This document shows, piece by piece, positions 49,424 through 57,542 of a stretch of 64,000 bases of DNA. The first letter of the stretch is position 1, and every line of letters starts with the position of its first letter. The position numbers and the translations under genes are program-made. The stretch spans positions 1-64,000 of the forward strand of contig WYAZ01000142.1 in assembly GCA_011526105.1 (NCBI GenBank), written 5' to 3'. A model generated the notes under the pieces. The model saw only the letters and a list, made by a program, of their open reading frames with translations, was not told where the DNA came from and searched no databases. The stretch is from Deltaproteobacteria bacterium. GTDB taxonomy: Bacteria; Myxococcota; Kuafuiibacteriia; Kuafuiibacteriales; Kuafuiibacteriaceae.

Positions 49424-50836
49424 ATGAGCGAGGCCCTCTGGCGGGTTCGAATCGCCCCGGTGCTGCTGCTTGGCGCGTGCAGCTCGGAAGGCGCCAAGCT
49501 CGAGCTGCCCCCGGAGGCCGCCGGGTTCGGGGTCACCGTCCGGGTCGACACCATCGGGACGGACACCTTCGGCTTCGTCGACGCCACAGACAGTCCGAGC
49601 TTGCTGGACCCGCCCATCGAGGGCTCCGAGGTCGCTTTCCTCTTCTACGATACGAACCTAGAAGCGCTTGGGCTCACCCCGTCGCGCGTCTATCCCAACG
49701 ACGGGCGTTTCAAGACCCCCGATGCCGGTCGACTGCTCGAGGGCGCGGGGACCGACGGAGCCGCCTGGCGGAATCTGCCACCGCGATCCCTGCCCGCCTG
49801 GATCGAGCCCTTCCGTTTGCCCGGAGTGTGTCGTCCGTACCGAGTGAAGCCGATCAATCTTCCGCCTCGGGAAGGCACGATGCCGCGACCGCACGATGTT
49901 GTGGGGCTCGCGGCGATCGACGAGGATCACGTGCTCATCAGCACCGCGGAGGGGCGCTTCTTTCGCGCGAGCTGGGTCCAAAGCGGCAACCCCATCGTCA
50001 CCGAGCTCGGTGTGACCGGTGAACGCGCCGCGGTGACCGGCGGCTACCGCTCCGCTTCGCGCCTCTGGTTTGGGGGTGAGCGAGGGCTGCTCGCCTCGAC
50101 CGAGATCGAGGCCGCCCGCGAGGCCTCCGAACTTCACTTCGAAGTTCGAGCCCAGCTCCCATCGAGTGAGCCGGCGATCGAACGGCTCATCGTCGACATC
50201 GACGGCGACCCCGAACGCGACGACGACATCTTCTCGCTCACCTTCGACGGCACCGTGCTCCACTACGACGGGGCTCGCATGGCCTCCAGCGGACAGATCG
50301 TGGGCACCAGCACGACCCGTGCGAGCTTTCTGGACACCCGCGAGGTTCGCTGGACCGGCCCGCGCACCGCGGTCGCGGTCTCGTGGGTCCGAGGTGGACA
50401 AGACGCGATCTACACCTTCGAAGCCGGCGGCACGCCCAGGCCGCTGGTGTTACCGAGTGAGCCGGGGCGCAGCCCGAGCGCGGTGGTGTACGGCGACAAC
50501 GGCCTCTTCGTCGCGACCGCTCGGTGGAACTCGGACCGGACGTGGAGCAGTCAGGTCTGGTTGCTGCCTCCCCGCGCGACCGACTGGATCCTCTACACCG
50601 AGTCGACGCTCGCGGTGTTTGGCATGGTCATGGAGCGCTACGATGGCCTCGTGGTGGGCGTGGGCCCGCCGTTCACGGGCATGCTCGCCTCGCAGCCCGA
50701 GGGCTCGGGGCCCGAGTGTGAGCCCACGCTCGCCTCGGCGCCGCTTCGGGACGTGGTTCGCACCGGCCCCTACGCAGCGGTGACGGTCGGGGTCTCGTTC
50801 TCCGACGACGCGAACCAGCTCCTCTGGGTGCGCTAG
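49424..50836 (+). CDS. Large lipoprotein, dispersed family copy D
   Basis: 470 residues with a lipobox (LLGACSS, Cys near 19). The family motif reads AFLFYDTNLEALGLTPSRV (about 70-88). PAWIEPFRL...CRPY, then GRFFRASWVQSGNPIVTEL and a GG...WFGGERG block align with copy B at 21.5 kb. A DIDGDPERDDDIF stretch resembles a calcium-binding loop. It is divergent from the PHP-type lipoprotein gene (106 nt between starts). Function unknown. Confidence 0.8.
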   Translation: MSEALWRVRIAPVLLLGACSSEGAKLELPPEAAGFGVTVRVDTIGTDTFGFVDATDSPSLLDPPIEGSEVAFLFYDTNLEALGLTPSRVYPNDGRFKTPDAGRLLEGAGTDGAAWRNLPPRSLPAWIEPFRLPGVCRPYRVKPINLPPREGTMPRPHDVVGLAAIDEDHVLISTAEGRFFRASWVQSGNPIVTELGVTGERAAVTGGYRSASRLWFGGERGLLASTEIEAAREASELHFEVRAQLPSSEPAIERLIVDIDGDPERDDDIFSLTFDGTVLHYDGARMASSGQIVGTSTTRASFLDTREVRWTGPRTAVAVSWVRGGQDAIYTFEAGGTPRPLVLPSEPGRSPSAVVYGDNGLFVATARWNSDRTWSSQVWLLPPRATDWILYTESTLAVFGMVMERYDGLVVGVGPPFTGMLASQPEGSGPECEPTLASAPLRDVVRTGPYAAVTVGVSFSDDANQLLWVR

Positions 50837-50849
50837 ATCGGTGCCGAAC

Positions 50850-52577
50850 TCAGTGCGAGCGGTGCCTGAGACGCTCGACCATCTGGTTGAGTCCGTCGCG
50901 GCACATCTCGATCTCCGTCTGATCTTGCCCGTCCAGCGCTGCGCTCAGCATGGCGATCGCGTGGCCGAGATCGCTCCTAGGGGCGCCGGAGAGCTCCATG
51001 TACAGCGCCTCGGCTCTCGCCAAGGCGGCGGTGTTTGGCAGCGCGTCCCTGGGATGGAACTTCAGGCTCTGCATCATCTGACGTGCACGTTCGATCTGAT
51101 TGGTCGAGAGGCTTCCGGGTGAGCGTTCAATGAAGAAGCTCGAGATCTCCCCGGTCTCGACCACCGTCATGTCCACATCCAGAAGCCCGTTGAGATCGTA
51201 GGTGAAGCGCACGTCCACGCAGACCTCGTTGGCGGGCTTGCGGGGCAAGTCATCGATCGCGTAGGCGCCGAGCTTCGTGTTGTCGCTCGTGTGGCTGTGC
51301 TCGCCTTGGAAGACCTCGATCTCGATCGCGGACTGCTGATCGACCGTCGTCGCGAAGCGCCGCACTCGGCTGACCGGGATCACCGAGCCGCGTTCGATGA
51401 TCGGGCAGAACAGACCGTCGATGCGACGCTTGCCGAGGAAGTCGCTGCACGCCACTCCGAGCGAAAACGGTGCCACGTCGGTGACGACGAGGTCATCGAC
51501 GCCCGCATGCCCAGCCTTGAGCGCGCCCTGGACCGCGGCGCCCAGAGCGACCGCTTCGTCGGGCGGCAAGGTACGAAGCGGCATTCGACCAAAGAGCTTG
51601 GCCGCGAGCCGAAAGACGACCGGCATTCGGGTCGCACCTCCCACGAGCAGCACTTCCTGGATGTCGGTGGGCCGCAAGCGTGCATCCCGCAGCGCCCGCT
51701 GAACCGGCGCCTCGATGCGGTCGAGCAGGGGCGTAAAAGCTCGTTCCATCTCTTCGCGTTCGAGCGTCAGTTCGACGTCGATCTCGCCGGCTTCGGTCGG
51801 CAGGGCGGGTAGGGCGAGCCGGGTCTCGTTCTGCTCGCTGAGGCGACGCTTCGCGCCTTCGCAGGCCTCCTGAAGTCGTGCCCAACCGACCGGATGACCG
51901 GCCGCGCTTCGGCCGTGTTCCCGTCGGATGCGCTCGTCGACCAGCTCTGCCATGACGCTCACGAAGTCGTCGCCCCCGAGTCGAGCGTCTCCGGACGACG
52001 CTTGGATCTCGATGATGCCTTCGATGATCTCGAGAACCGTGACGTCGAAGGTCCCGCCCCCGAGATCCAGCACTGCAACACGGGTCTTTCTCGACGTGTC
52101 GTGCAGCCCGTAGGCGAGGGCGGCGGCCGTGGGTTCGTTGATGATGCGTTCCACTCGAAGCCCCGCGATCGCCCCGGCGTCCTTCGTCGCGCGGCGCTGC
52201 AGCTCTCCGAAGTAGGCCGGCACCGTGATGACGGCCTCTTCGTAGCGTTCACCGCTCGCCGCTTCGGCGTCTTCCCTCACCTGCTTGAGCACCATCGCGG
52301 ACAGCTCGACCGGGGAGAAGCTTCGGTCGCCCAGCACATAGCGGCGGTCAGTGCCCATGTCGCGCTTGAAACCTACCGCGGTGCGCTCCGGCTCCTTCGT
52401 CGCTCGAGCCTTCGCCGCGGCCCCCACGAGCAGATGTCCGCGTGCGTCCAGGTGCACGGCGCTCGGAGTGAGGATCTCACCGAGCGCGTTCTCGAGCACC
52501 CTTGGACGGGCCCCATCCATCACGGCCGCGAGGCTGTGTGTGGTGCCGAGATCGATACCCAGAATGGGGCGCGTCAT
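50850..52577 (-). CDS. HscC-like Hsp70 chaperone
   Basis: 575 residues with the Hsp70 ATPase signatures GIDLGTTHS (about 7-15), [14 protein letters not shown] and [13 protein letters not shown], followed by a short substrate-binding domain. The length is that of HscC rather than DnaK (about 640), and the long C-terminal lid of DnaK is reduced. The ATG is 3 nt after the J-like gene's stop, so the pair forms a chaperone and co-chaperone unit. HscC clients are poorly known. Confidence 0.88.
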   Translation of the reverse strand: MTRPILGIDLGTTHSLAAVMDGARPRVLENALGEILTPSAVHLDARGHLLVGAAAKARATKEPERTAVGFKRDMGTDRRYVLGDRSFSPVELSAMVLKQVREDAEAASGERYEEAVITVPAYFGELQRRATKDAGAIAGLRVERIINEPTAAALAYGLHDTSRKTRVAVLDLGGGTFDVTVLEIIEGIIEIQASSGDARLGGDDFVSVMAELVDERIRREHGRSAAGHPVGWARLQEACEGAKRRLSEQNETRLALPALPTEAGEIDVELTLEREEMERAFTPLLDRIEAPVQRALRDARLRPTDIQEVLLVGGATRMPVVFRLAAKLFGRMPLRTLPPDEAVALGAAVQGALKAGHAGVDDLVVTDVAPFSLGVACSDFLGKRRIDGLFCPIIERGSVIPVSRVRRFATTVDQQSAIEIEVFQGEHSHTSDNTKLGAYAIDDLPRKPANEVCVDVRFTYDLNGLLDVDMTVVETGEISSFFIERSPGSLSTNQIERARQMMQSLKFHPRDALPNTAALARAEALYMELSGAPRSDLGHAIAMLSAALDGQDQTEIEMCRDGLNQMVERLRHRSH

Positions 52578-52580
52578 GCC

Positions 52581-53528
52581 TCAGACATCCATACGCCGAC
52601 CGAGCCAGAGGATGAAGAGGAAGGCCAAGGCCGCGATGAGCACATAGCTCAGCCAGCGCTCGGTCTCCGCGCGCACGTCGGTGCCCCCTGCCTCGGGGCG
52701 ACCGGGCAGATTCACCAGGCGATACAAGCTTGGCGCATGCTCACGAAGTGCCTCCTCGAGATCGTAGGCCTCCTCGGGGTGTTGACTGACAAAGCGACTG
52801 AGGACGCGGTCGGCGAAGCTGTGCTCATCCTCGAGAAGCATCAGCACCAGGGCCTTTCGGACATCGGGTCGCAGCGAGAGCGGGAGTCGGGCGAGTTCCT
52901 TGCACACCTGCCAGGCTGCCGCGGCTTCGCCGGCGACCAGATCGGACTCGCGACCGGTGACCTCGAGCCAAGCGTTGAGCTTGCGTGTCAAGGCGGACGC
53001 GGCCTCGGCGTGACCCGCTCCGTGCAAGCGGAGCAGATGGCGAGCGAACAGAAGCACCGGGAGTCGATCCGCTTCGGAAGGCGGGAGCTGATCGACGAGT
53101 GTGTTCAAGATCTCGAGCGCGATCTCGCCCTTCTGTTGATCGATGATGCGGTGCACGAGGTAGAGCACGTGAACCGGCGACTGTGCGCGCGAGAGGGTCG
53201 CGGTCTCGTAGGCGCTCAGCCTCAGACGGAACCGCTCGAGCAGCGCCGAGAAGTCCAGGCGACGGAAGCGCTGCGGCCCCACCGGCTCTGGTTCCGGCGG
53301 GGCCGATCCGCCGAGCGATCCACCCAGCTCTCGCTCGAGCAGGCTCCAGGTCTCGCCCTGATCGAACCAAGTGACCGCGAACTCATAAGCCTCCCGCAGC
53401 CGCCGAAAGCCCTCCGGGTTCTGCTCGGGCTTTCGGTGGCGCAGCAGCCGCAGGTAGGCCGCGCGTACTTCCTCCGCTCGGTCGATGCGTTCGAGCCCGA
53501 GTTCTTTGAGCGCCTCCTCCAGCGTCAC
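52581..53528 (-). CDS. J-like co-chaperone with C-terminal membrane anchor
   Basis: 315 residues. The first 55 resemble a J domain (AYLRLLRHRKPEQNPEGFRRLREAYE), but the canonical His-Pro-Asp tripeptide between helices II and III is replaced by a Lys-Pro-Glu sequence. From memory this variant is found in J-like partners of HscC. An alpha-helical middle ends with one transmembrane helix (about 290-310) and a short Arg-rich tail, so the protein is tail-anchored. It probably recruits the HscC-like chaperone encoded downstream to the membrane. Confidence 0.8.
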   Translation of the reverse strand: MTLEEALKELGLERIDRAEEVRAAYLRLLRHRKPEQNPEGFRRLREAYEFAVTWFDQGETWSLLERELGGSLGGSAPPEPEPVGPQRFRRLDFSALLERFRLRLSAYETATLSRAQSPVHVLYLVHRIIDQQKGEIALEILNTLVDQLPPSEADRLPVLLFARHLLRLHGAGHAEAASALTRKLNAWLEVTGRESDLVAGEAAAAWQVCKELARLPLSLRPDVRKALVLMLLEDEHSFADRVLSRFVSQHPEEAYDLEEALREHAPSLYRLVNLPGRPEAGGTDVRAETERWLSYVLIAALAFLFILWLGRRMDV

Positions 53529-53579
53529 GGATGGCTTTCAGCCTAGCCGGGCCGGTGTGGGTCCTCCAAACGTCGGTTG

Positions 53580-53602
53580 AAATATACTAATCAGTAGATT
53601 AT
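53580..53602. promoter_or_regulatory. AT-rich dyad upstream of the AlkB-type gene
   Basis: A sharply AT-rich patch in otherwise GC-rich DNA contains TACT-AATC-AGTA, a perfect 4-bp-arm dyad, within AATATACTAATCAGTAGATT. It lies about 15-30 nt before the hydroxylase start and in the space between it and the divergent J-like gene. It could be a promoter -10 region with a repressor site. The evidence is composition and symmetry only. Confidence 0.35.
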
Positions 53603-53612
53603 TGTTGCCGAC

Positions 53613-54650
53613 GTGCGGGGGCTCAGGCATGCCGTCGTCCTCCTCATCCCGGGCAGCGTGCTGATCGGCGCATGGGTGGGGGGCGCGGCCACATTCTTCA
53701 CGCTCGTCTTCGTCTTCGTGCTCACGCCGATCCTCGACGTGGTGCTGGGGCTCGATACCAACAACGACGTTCCCGAGCCCAATGCCCGCAGCCTTCGCTA
53801 CGATCTCCTCTTGTGGCTCTTCGTGCCGGTGGAGCTCGCGCTGCTCGGCTTTGGCCTTCACGAGGCGAGCTCGGGTCAGCGTTCATCGCTGGAGCTGCTC
53901 GGCCTCGCGCTGTCGACCGGGGTGGTGACGGGTGCGCTCGGCATCACCATCGCCCACGAGCTGATGCACCGACCGGGACGTGTCGAAGGCGCCCTCGCCG
54001 AGATCCTCATGACCGCCGCGACGTACACGCACTTCTGCGTGGAGCACGTGCTCGGGCATCACAAGAACGTCGCGACGCCGGCCGATCCGGCGAGCGCTCG
54101 CCGAGGCCAGAACGTGTATCAATTCGTCCTCGGCTCGGTCCTCGGTGGCCTGCGGAGCGCATGGCACCTCGAGGGGGAGCGTGTGAGGCGACTCGGCCTC
54201 CGCCCCTTCGGCCTCACCGATCGCCGTCTCAGGCACCCGCTGCTGATCACTTCGACCTATGCGCTCGTCTTCTTCGCGTTCGGCCCGGTCGGTGTGCTCT
54301 TCATGCTGGTCCAGAGCCTGGCTGCGATCTTTCTGCTCGAGAGCATCAACTACGTGGAGCACTATGGTCTGTCGCGCCGCGAGGTCGAGCCGGGTCGATA
54401 CGAGCGTGTGCAGCCGCATCACTCGTGGAACTCCTCCCACCGGATGAGCAACTGGTACCTGTTTAATCTCCCCCGCCACGCCGATCATCACTTCCTGGCG
54501 AGTCGTCCCTACTTCAGTCTCCGGCACATGGAAGATAGTCCCCAGCTCCCGGCGGGATATGGCACCATGGTGCTCGTCGCGTGGGCGCCGCCGCTTTGGC
54601 ATCGCTCGATGGATCCTCGGGTGGCCGCGCTCGAGAACCATCCCGCGTGA
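53613..54650 (+). CDS. AlkB-family membrane hydroxylase (alkane 1-monooxygenase-like)
   Basis: 345 residues from a GTG start, with about six hydrophobic helices. The histidine motifs of the AlkB/fatty acid hydroxylase superfamily are present: HELMHR (about 109-114), EHVLGHHKN (about 136-144) and HSWNSSHRMSNWYLF with NLPRHADHH (about 270-300). The last is specific for alkane and xylene monooxygenases. It oxidises a hydrocarbon or fatty substrate with rubredoxin-type electron supply; no rubredoxin gene is adjacent. Confidence 0.9.
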   Translation: MRGLRHAVVLLIPGSVLIGAWVGGAATFFTLVFVFVLTPILDVVLGLDTNNDVPEPNARSLRYDLLLWLFVPVELALLGFGLHEASSGQRSSLELLGLALSTGVVTGALGITIAHELMHRPGRVEGALAEILMTAATYTHFCVEHVLGHHKNVATPADPASARRGQNVYQFVLGSVLGGLRSAWHLEGERVRRLGLRPFGLTDRRLRHPLLITSTYALVFFAFGPVGVLFMLVQSLAAIFLLESINYVEHYGLSRREVEPGRYERVQPHHSWNSSHRMSNWYLFNLPRHADHHFLASRPYFSLRHMEDSPQLPAGYGTMVLVAWAPPLWHRSMDPRVAALENHPA

Positions 54651-54666
54651 CCCGAGGAGGTCTGTG

Positions 54667-54876
54667 GTGTCGGTCGAAGAGCGTCTCATCAACCTGGAGT
54701 CGACGGTTGCGTTTCAAGACGACCTGCTCGCCAAGCTGAACGAGCTCGTGTCCAAGCAGCAGCTCGAGCTGCATCAGCTCGAGTCCAAGCTCGAGGAGCT
54801 TCGCGGCCAGCTTCGCGAGATCCAGCCCTCCATGGTTCGCGACGGGGCCGATGAGCCCCCACCGCCTCACTACTGA
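54667..54876 (+). CDS. slyX: SlyX-family coiled-coil protein
   Basis: 69 residues, nearly all one coiled coil (VEERLINLESTVAFQDDLL), ending in PPPPHY, the typical SlyX tail. GGAGG at 54656-54660 is 6 nt before the GTG at 54667, which fixes the start; an adjacent GTG at 54664 is too close. Function of SlyX is unknown. It lies 16 nt after the AlkB-type gene. Confidence 0.88.
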   Translation: MSVEERLINLESTVAFQDDLLAKLNELVSKQQLELHQLESKLEELRGQLREIQPSMVRDGADEPPPPHY

Positions 54877-54913
54877 GCTTCCGCTCGGCGCCTGCCCGCG
54901 CTAGCTTCGCGCG

Positions 54914-56113
54914 GTGACGGAGGGAGCGCCGAACTGCCCGGCCTGCGAGAAGCCGAAGTTGCCCGGCACCGTCGAGTGCCCCCATTGCGGGGTCGTCTTC
55001 GCGCGCTTCCGCGCGCGCCCGCCGGTCGAGCGCTCGAGCGGATCGGAGCCGGCGGTGCGAGAGAAGCCTTCGCCTTCCCCGGTACAGACCTCGCGGAGCT
55101 CAGTGCTATCGCGCCTGCCGCTGCGGGAGCTCGAGAGCTTCCTCGTCGCGGCCAGCGAGAGCTTGGCGGCCGGCATCACCACGACTGCTTTTGCGCAGGG
55201 GGCGGGCGGGGCGATGCTTCCGCCCGCTTTGGGTCAGCGCTTCCAAGAGCTCGCCGACGCCGGAGGCTCCGTCGTGACCCTCCTCGAGGAGATCGGCCTC
55301 CCCGGAGCGGGAGACGCGGCGGTGCTTCGTGCGGCGGAGAAGCGAGGGGAGCTGCCCAAGGGGCTCTCGGCCCTCGCACAAGGCGTCGAGACGCGTCGCA
55401 AGGGTCTGGGTCGGTTTCTGGGTCAACTCATCTATCCGTGTGTGCTTCTCCTCGCCTGGATCCTCATCGAGCCCCTCGCGCAACTCGTCTTGCAAGGGCC
55501 GCTGGCCTACGCCAAACATGTGTTGCCCCGCCTCGTCCCTCTCGTCGCGATCGCGGGCGTCACGCCGTACCTCGCGGTTCGGCTCAGCGGACAGAGTTCG
55601 CTTCAGCGGTGGATACTCGCGCCGCTCGCATACTTGCCGCTGCTTTCGGGGATCTCGCTCCGGCGAGGCAAGGCCGCGTTCGCGGAAGTGCTCGGGTCGA
55701 GCCTGCGCGCCGGCCTCCCGCTGTACGAGGCGCTATCCCTCGCGGGCAGTGGGGCCAGCCACCCGAAGATCACGCGACCCATGCCTTCGGTCAGCGAGGC
55801 GATTCTGCGTGGTGATCGCTTGTACGTGGCGGTCGAACGACTGCCCTTCACGCGCGAGGAGCGAGCCTGGATCCAGCACGGGGAGGAGAGCGGACACCTC
55901 GACGACGCTCTACTTCGCCTCGAGGCGAGGAACCGTGAACAGGCTCAGGTCCGCACCCGAGTCCTGTTTCTCCTCACCGCGGTGCTGTTCGGCGTTTTTG
56001 TGCTCGCTCGGCTCTTGCTCGGAACCATCGAGGCCTACAAGGGCTACTTCAAGTTGCTCGACGGGATCCTCGAACCCCTCCTCGGCGGGGGGCTCGGGCG
56101 CGGCGCAGAATAA
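54914..56113 (+). CDS. Zinc-ribbon protein fused to a GspF/PilC-type membrane domain
   Basis: 399 residues from a GTG start. The N-terminal CPAC...CPHC (8-25) is a zinc ribbon. The rest is a T2SS/T4P inner-membrane platform fold: a first cytoplasmic domain (about 65-165), helices near 170-220, and a second T2SF domain (about 255-345) with SSLRAGLPLYEAL and GEESGHLDDAL, then a final hydrophobic helix. No other secretion or pilus gene is in the window. It may have been recruited to another assembly system. Confidence 0.78.
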   Translation: MTEGAPNCPACEKPKLPGTVECPHCGVVFARFRARPPVERSSGSEPAVREKPSPSPVQTSRSSVLSRLPLRELESFLVAASESLAAGITTTAFAQGAGGAMLPPALGQRFQELADAGGSVVTLLEEIGLPGAGDAAVLRAAEKRGELPKGLSALAQGVETRRKGLGRFLGQLIYPCVLLLAWILIEPLAQLVLQGPLAYAKHVLPRLVPLVAIAGVTPYLAVRLSGQSSLQRWILAPLAYLPLLSGISLRRGKAAFAEVLGSSLRAGLPLYEALSLAGSGASHPKITRPMPSVSEAILRGDRLYVAVERLPFTREERAWIQHGEESGHLDDALLRLEARNREQAQVRTRVLFLLTAVLFGVFVLARLLLGTIEAYKGYFKLLDGILEPLLGGGLGRGAE

Positions 56114-56147
56114 AAAAAAGGCGGTGAGCCGAAAGCACTCACCGCCT
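56112..56147 (-). terminator. Intrinsic terminator for a minus-strand transcript
   Basis: AGGCGGTGAG (56119-56128) and CTCACCGCCT (56138-56147) form a perfect 10-bp stem with a 9-nt loop. The plus strand has a run of A at 56112-56119, which on the minus strand is a T-tract after the stem. No T-tract follows on the plus strand. It therefore ends a transcript coming from the right, although both flanking genes run on the plus strand. Confidence 0.8.
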
Positions 56148-56535
56148 CTCCGTCTCCCGAGGAGACGAGAACCCAGCACGGGTTGCTAGGGTCTATTTCT
56201 CACACCTCGGAAGACCATTGGATTCATACACGCGTTGCATCCCTCCCCGGCGCACTGCCGGCATCCGGCTTTAGCGGCGAGCATCGCTCGAACCTGGCCG
56301 GACGTTCCGTTTGGTCGAGGAGTCTCCGCGAACGGAGGTCCCCGAGGTTTTCGTTTCACGAAGGCCGAGCCTTCAAGCTTCACCCTAGCGGAGCACAGCC
56401 ACGGGGGAAAGAAGGCGCAAAACCCGAAGCAGTCGCGAGGCCGGCGGCGTCTGAGCAGCGCGATTGACGCTTTGGAGCCGCTTGGCGGGCTTTTCGCCGG
56501 GGCGGTGCTTTGGTATCTGTGGGGCAGAACACCGG
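56148..56535. other. Gap of about 400 bases with signs of a minus-strand transcript
   Basis: Between the GspF-type gene and the PEGA gene. On the minus strand a second hairpin, GTCTCC-TCG-GGAGAC (about 56153-56167), precedes the terminator. A 65-codon frame (56186-56383) with CRQCAGEGCNACM in its last third is the only minus-strand coding candidate; a shorter version starts at an ATG further in. Its start codon has no convincing ribosome site. A small non-coding RNA is equally possible. No tRNA, tmRNA, SRP or RNase P signature seen. Confidence 0.45.
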
Positions 56536-57375
56536 ATGAAGAAGGTACTCCTCCTCTGCTCGAGCGTTTGGCTCGCCTCGAGCGCTCATGCCGCCCCGGC
56601 CGTCTCGACGGTGGCCGTGGTTCCGGTCGTCGTGGGAGGCAGTGAGGTTCGAGTCTCGCGCTTGGTTTCCGAGATACAGGCCGCGGCGGAGCTGCGATCG
56701 GGCGTGCGGCTGCTCTCCATGGAGGACCTGTTTGTGGCCGGCGGTGAGAGCGCCATGAACGCGGTCAAGAGTTGCGGTTCCGACCAAGCCTGTGTGAGCG
56801 AACGACTGCGCTCCGTCGGCGCGAGCGCCGGTCTTCTCGTCGTCCTGAGCAGTGCCTCCTCCTCTCCGATCTTGGGGCTTCGGCTCTTCGACACACACTC
56901 CGATCAAGTCCTGGTCGTGCGCACGGTTCCGCTCGCGGGCGTCGACGAGTCGCTCTATGGCCAGCTCCGCACGCTCGCCGAAGGGGTGCTGGACGAAGCG
57001 GGCTTCGAGAAAGGGGCCAAGCTCACGGTTCGCGTCGACCCCATCTCCGCCCGAGTCGAGGTCGGGGGCCGCCGCGAACCAGAAGCGGGCGCGAGCTCCA
57101 TCTTCTTGCTCCCGGCCGGTGAGTACCCGGTGCAAGCCAGCCTCGAAGGCTACGAGTCGATCGACACACGTGTGTCTCTGCTCCGAGGTGAGCAGCGCGA
57201 ACTCGATCTCGTTCTGGAGAAGGACAGTTCGTTCGTGAGCTCACCCTGGTTCTGGGTGACCGTGGGCTTGCTCGTGGGAGGGGCCGCCGCTGCGACCGCG
57301 ATCGTGATGACCTCCGGAACGGACCAGTACTGCTTCTGTGTACCTGGCCCCGACGGCGGCTGCTCCGGCTGCTAG
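56536..57375 (+). CDS. PEGA-domain membrane protein with Cys-rich C-terminal tail
   Basis: 279 residues from the ATG at 56536. A signal peptide (about 1-19), an N-terminal alpha/beta domain (about 20-155, with a CGSDQACVSERL cysteine pair), a PEGA segment (about 165-230, PAGEYPVQASLEGYES) and one transmembrane helix (about 237-258). The end is YCFCVPGPDGGCSGC, four cysteines in fifteen residues. It is convergent with a Ser/Thr kinase gene, as the other PEGA-like protein here also adjoins a kinase. Role unknown. Confidence 0.78.
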   Translation: MKKVLLLCSSVWLASSAHAAPAVSTVAVVPVVVGGSEVRVSRLVSEIQAAAELRSGVRLLSMEDLFVAGGESAMNAVKSCGSDQACVSERLRSVGASAGLLVVLSSASSSPILGLRLFDTHSDQVLVVRTVPLAGVDESLYGQLRTLAEGVLDEAGFEKGAKLTVRVDPISARVEVGGRREPEAGASSIFLLPAGEYPVQASLEGYESIDTRVSLLRGEQRELDLVLEKDSSFVSSPWFWVTVGLLVGGAAAATAIVMTSGTDQYCFCVPGPDGGCSGC

Positions 57376-57542
57376 AGAGTCGATCCGCACATCGGACCAA
57401 GTTGGACGAAGAGCCCGGAATCCCTGGCAAGGCGCGACGATTTGAGTTGGGTCGGCCCCAACGATTGAGGAGCAACGCAGGCAGAGATTTCGGGGCAAGT
57501 CCGACGACGGGAGGTATGCGGTTCGGCTCTCCAGAACTCGTC

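Noticed and set aside
49441-49461. A tRNA T-arm-like string (GGGTTCGAATC)
   Set aside because: The flanking stems do not pair and no acceptor, D or anticodon arms surround it; it lies in the start of a lipoprotein gene.
47224-50022. A 932-codon open frame on the plus strand opposite the PHP lipoprotein gene
   Set aside because: It is antisense to a gene with clear domains, its translation is rich in Arg/His/Glu with no motif, and it runs into the next gene in the wrong frame. Such frames are expected in GC-rich DNA.
56235-56645. A 136-codon plus-strand frame before and across the PEGA gene start
   Set aside because: It overlaps a well-supported signal-peptide start at 56536 in another frame and its product is Arg-rich with no domain.
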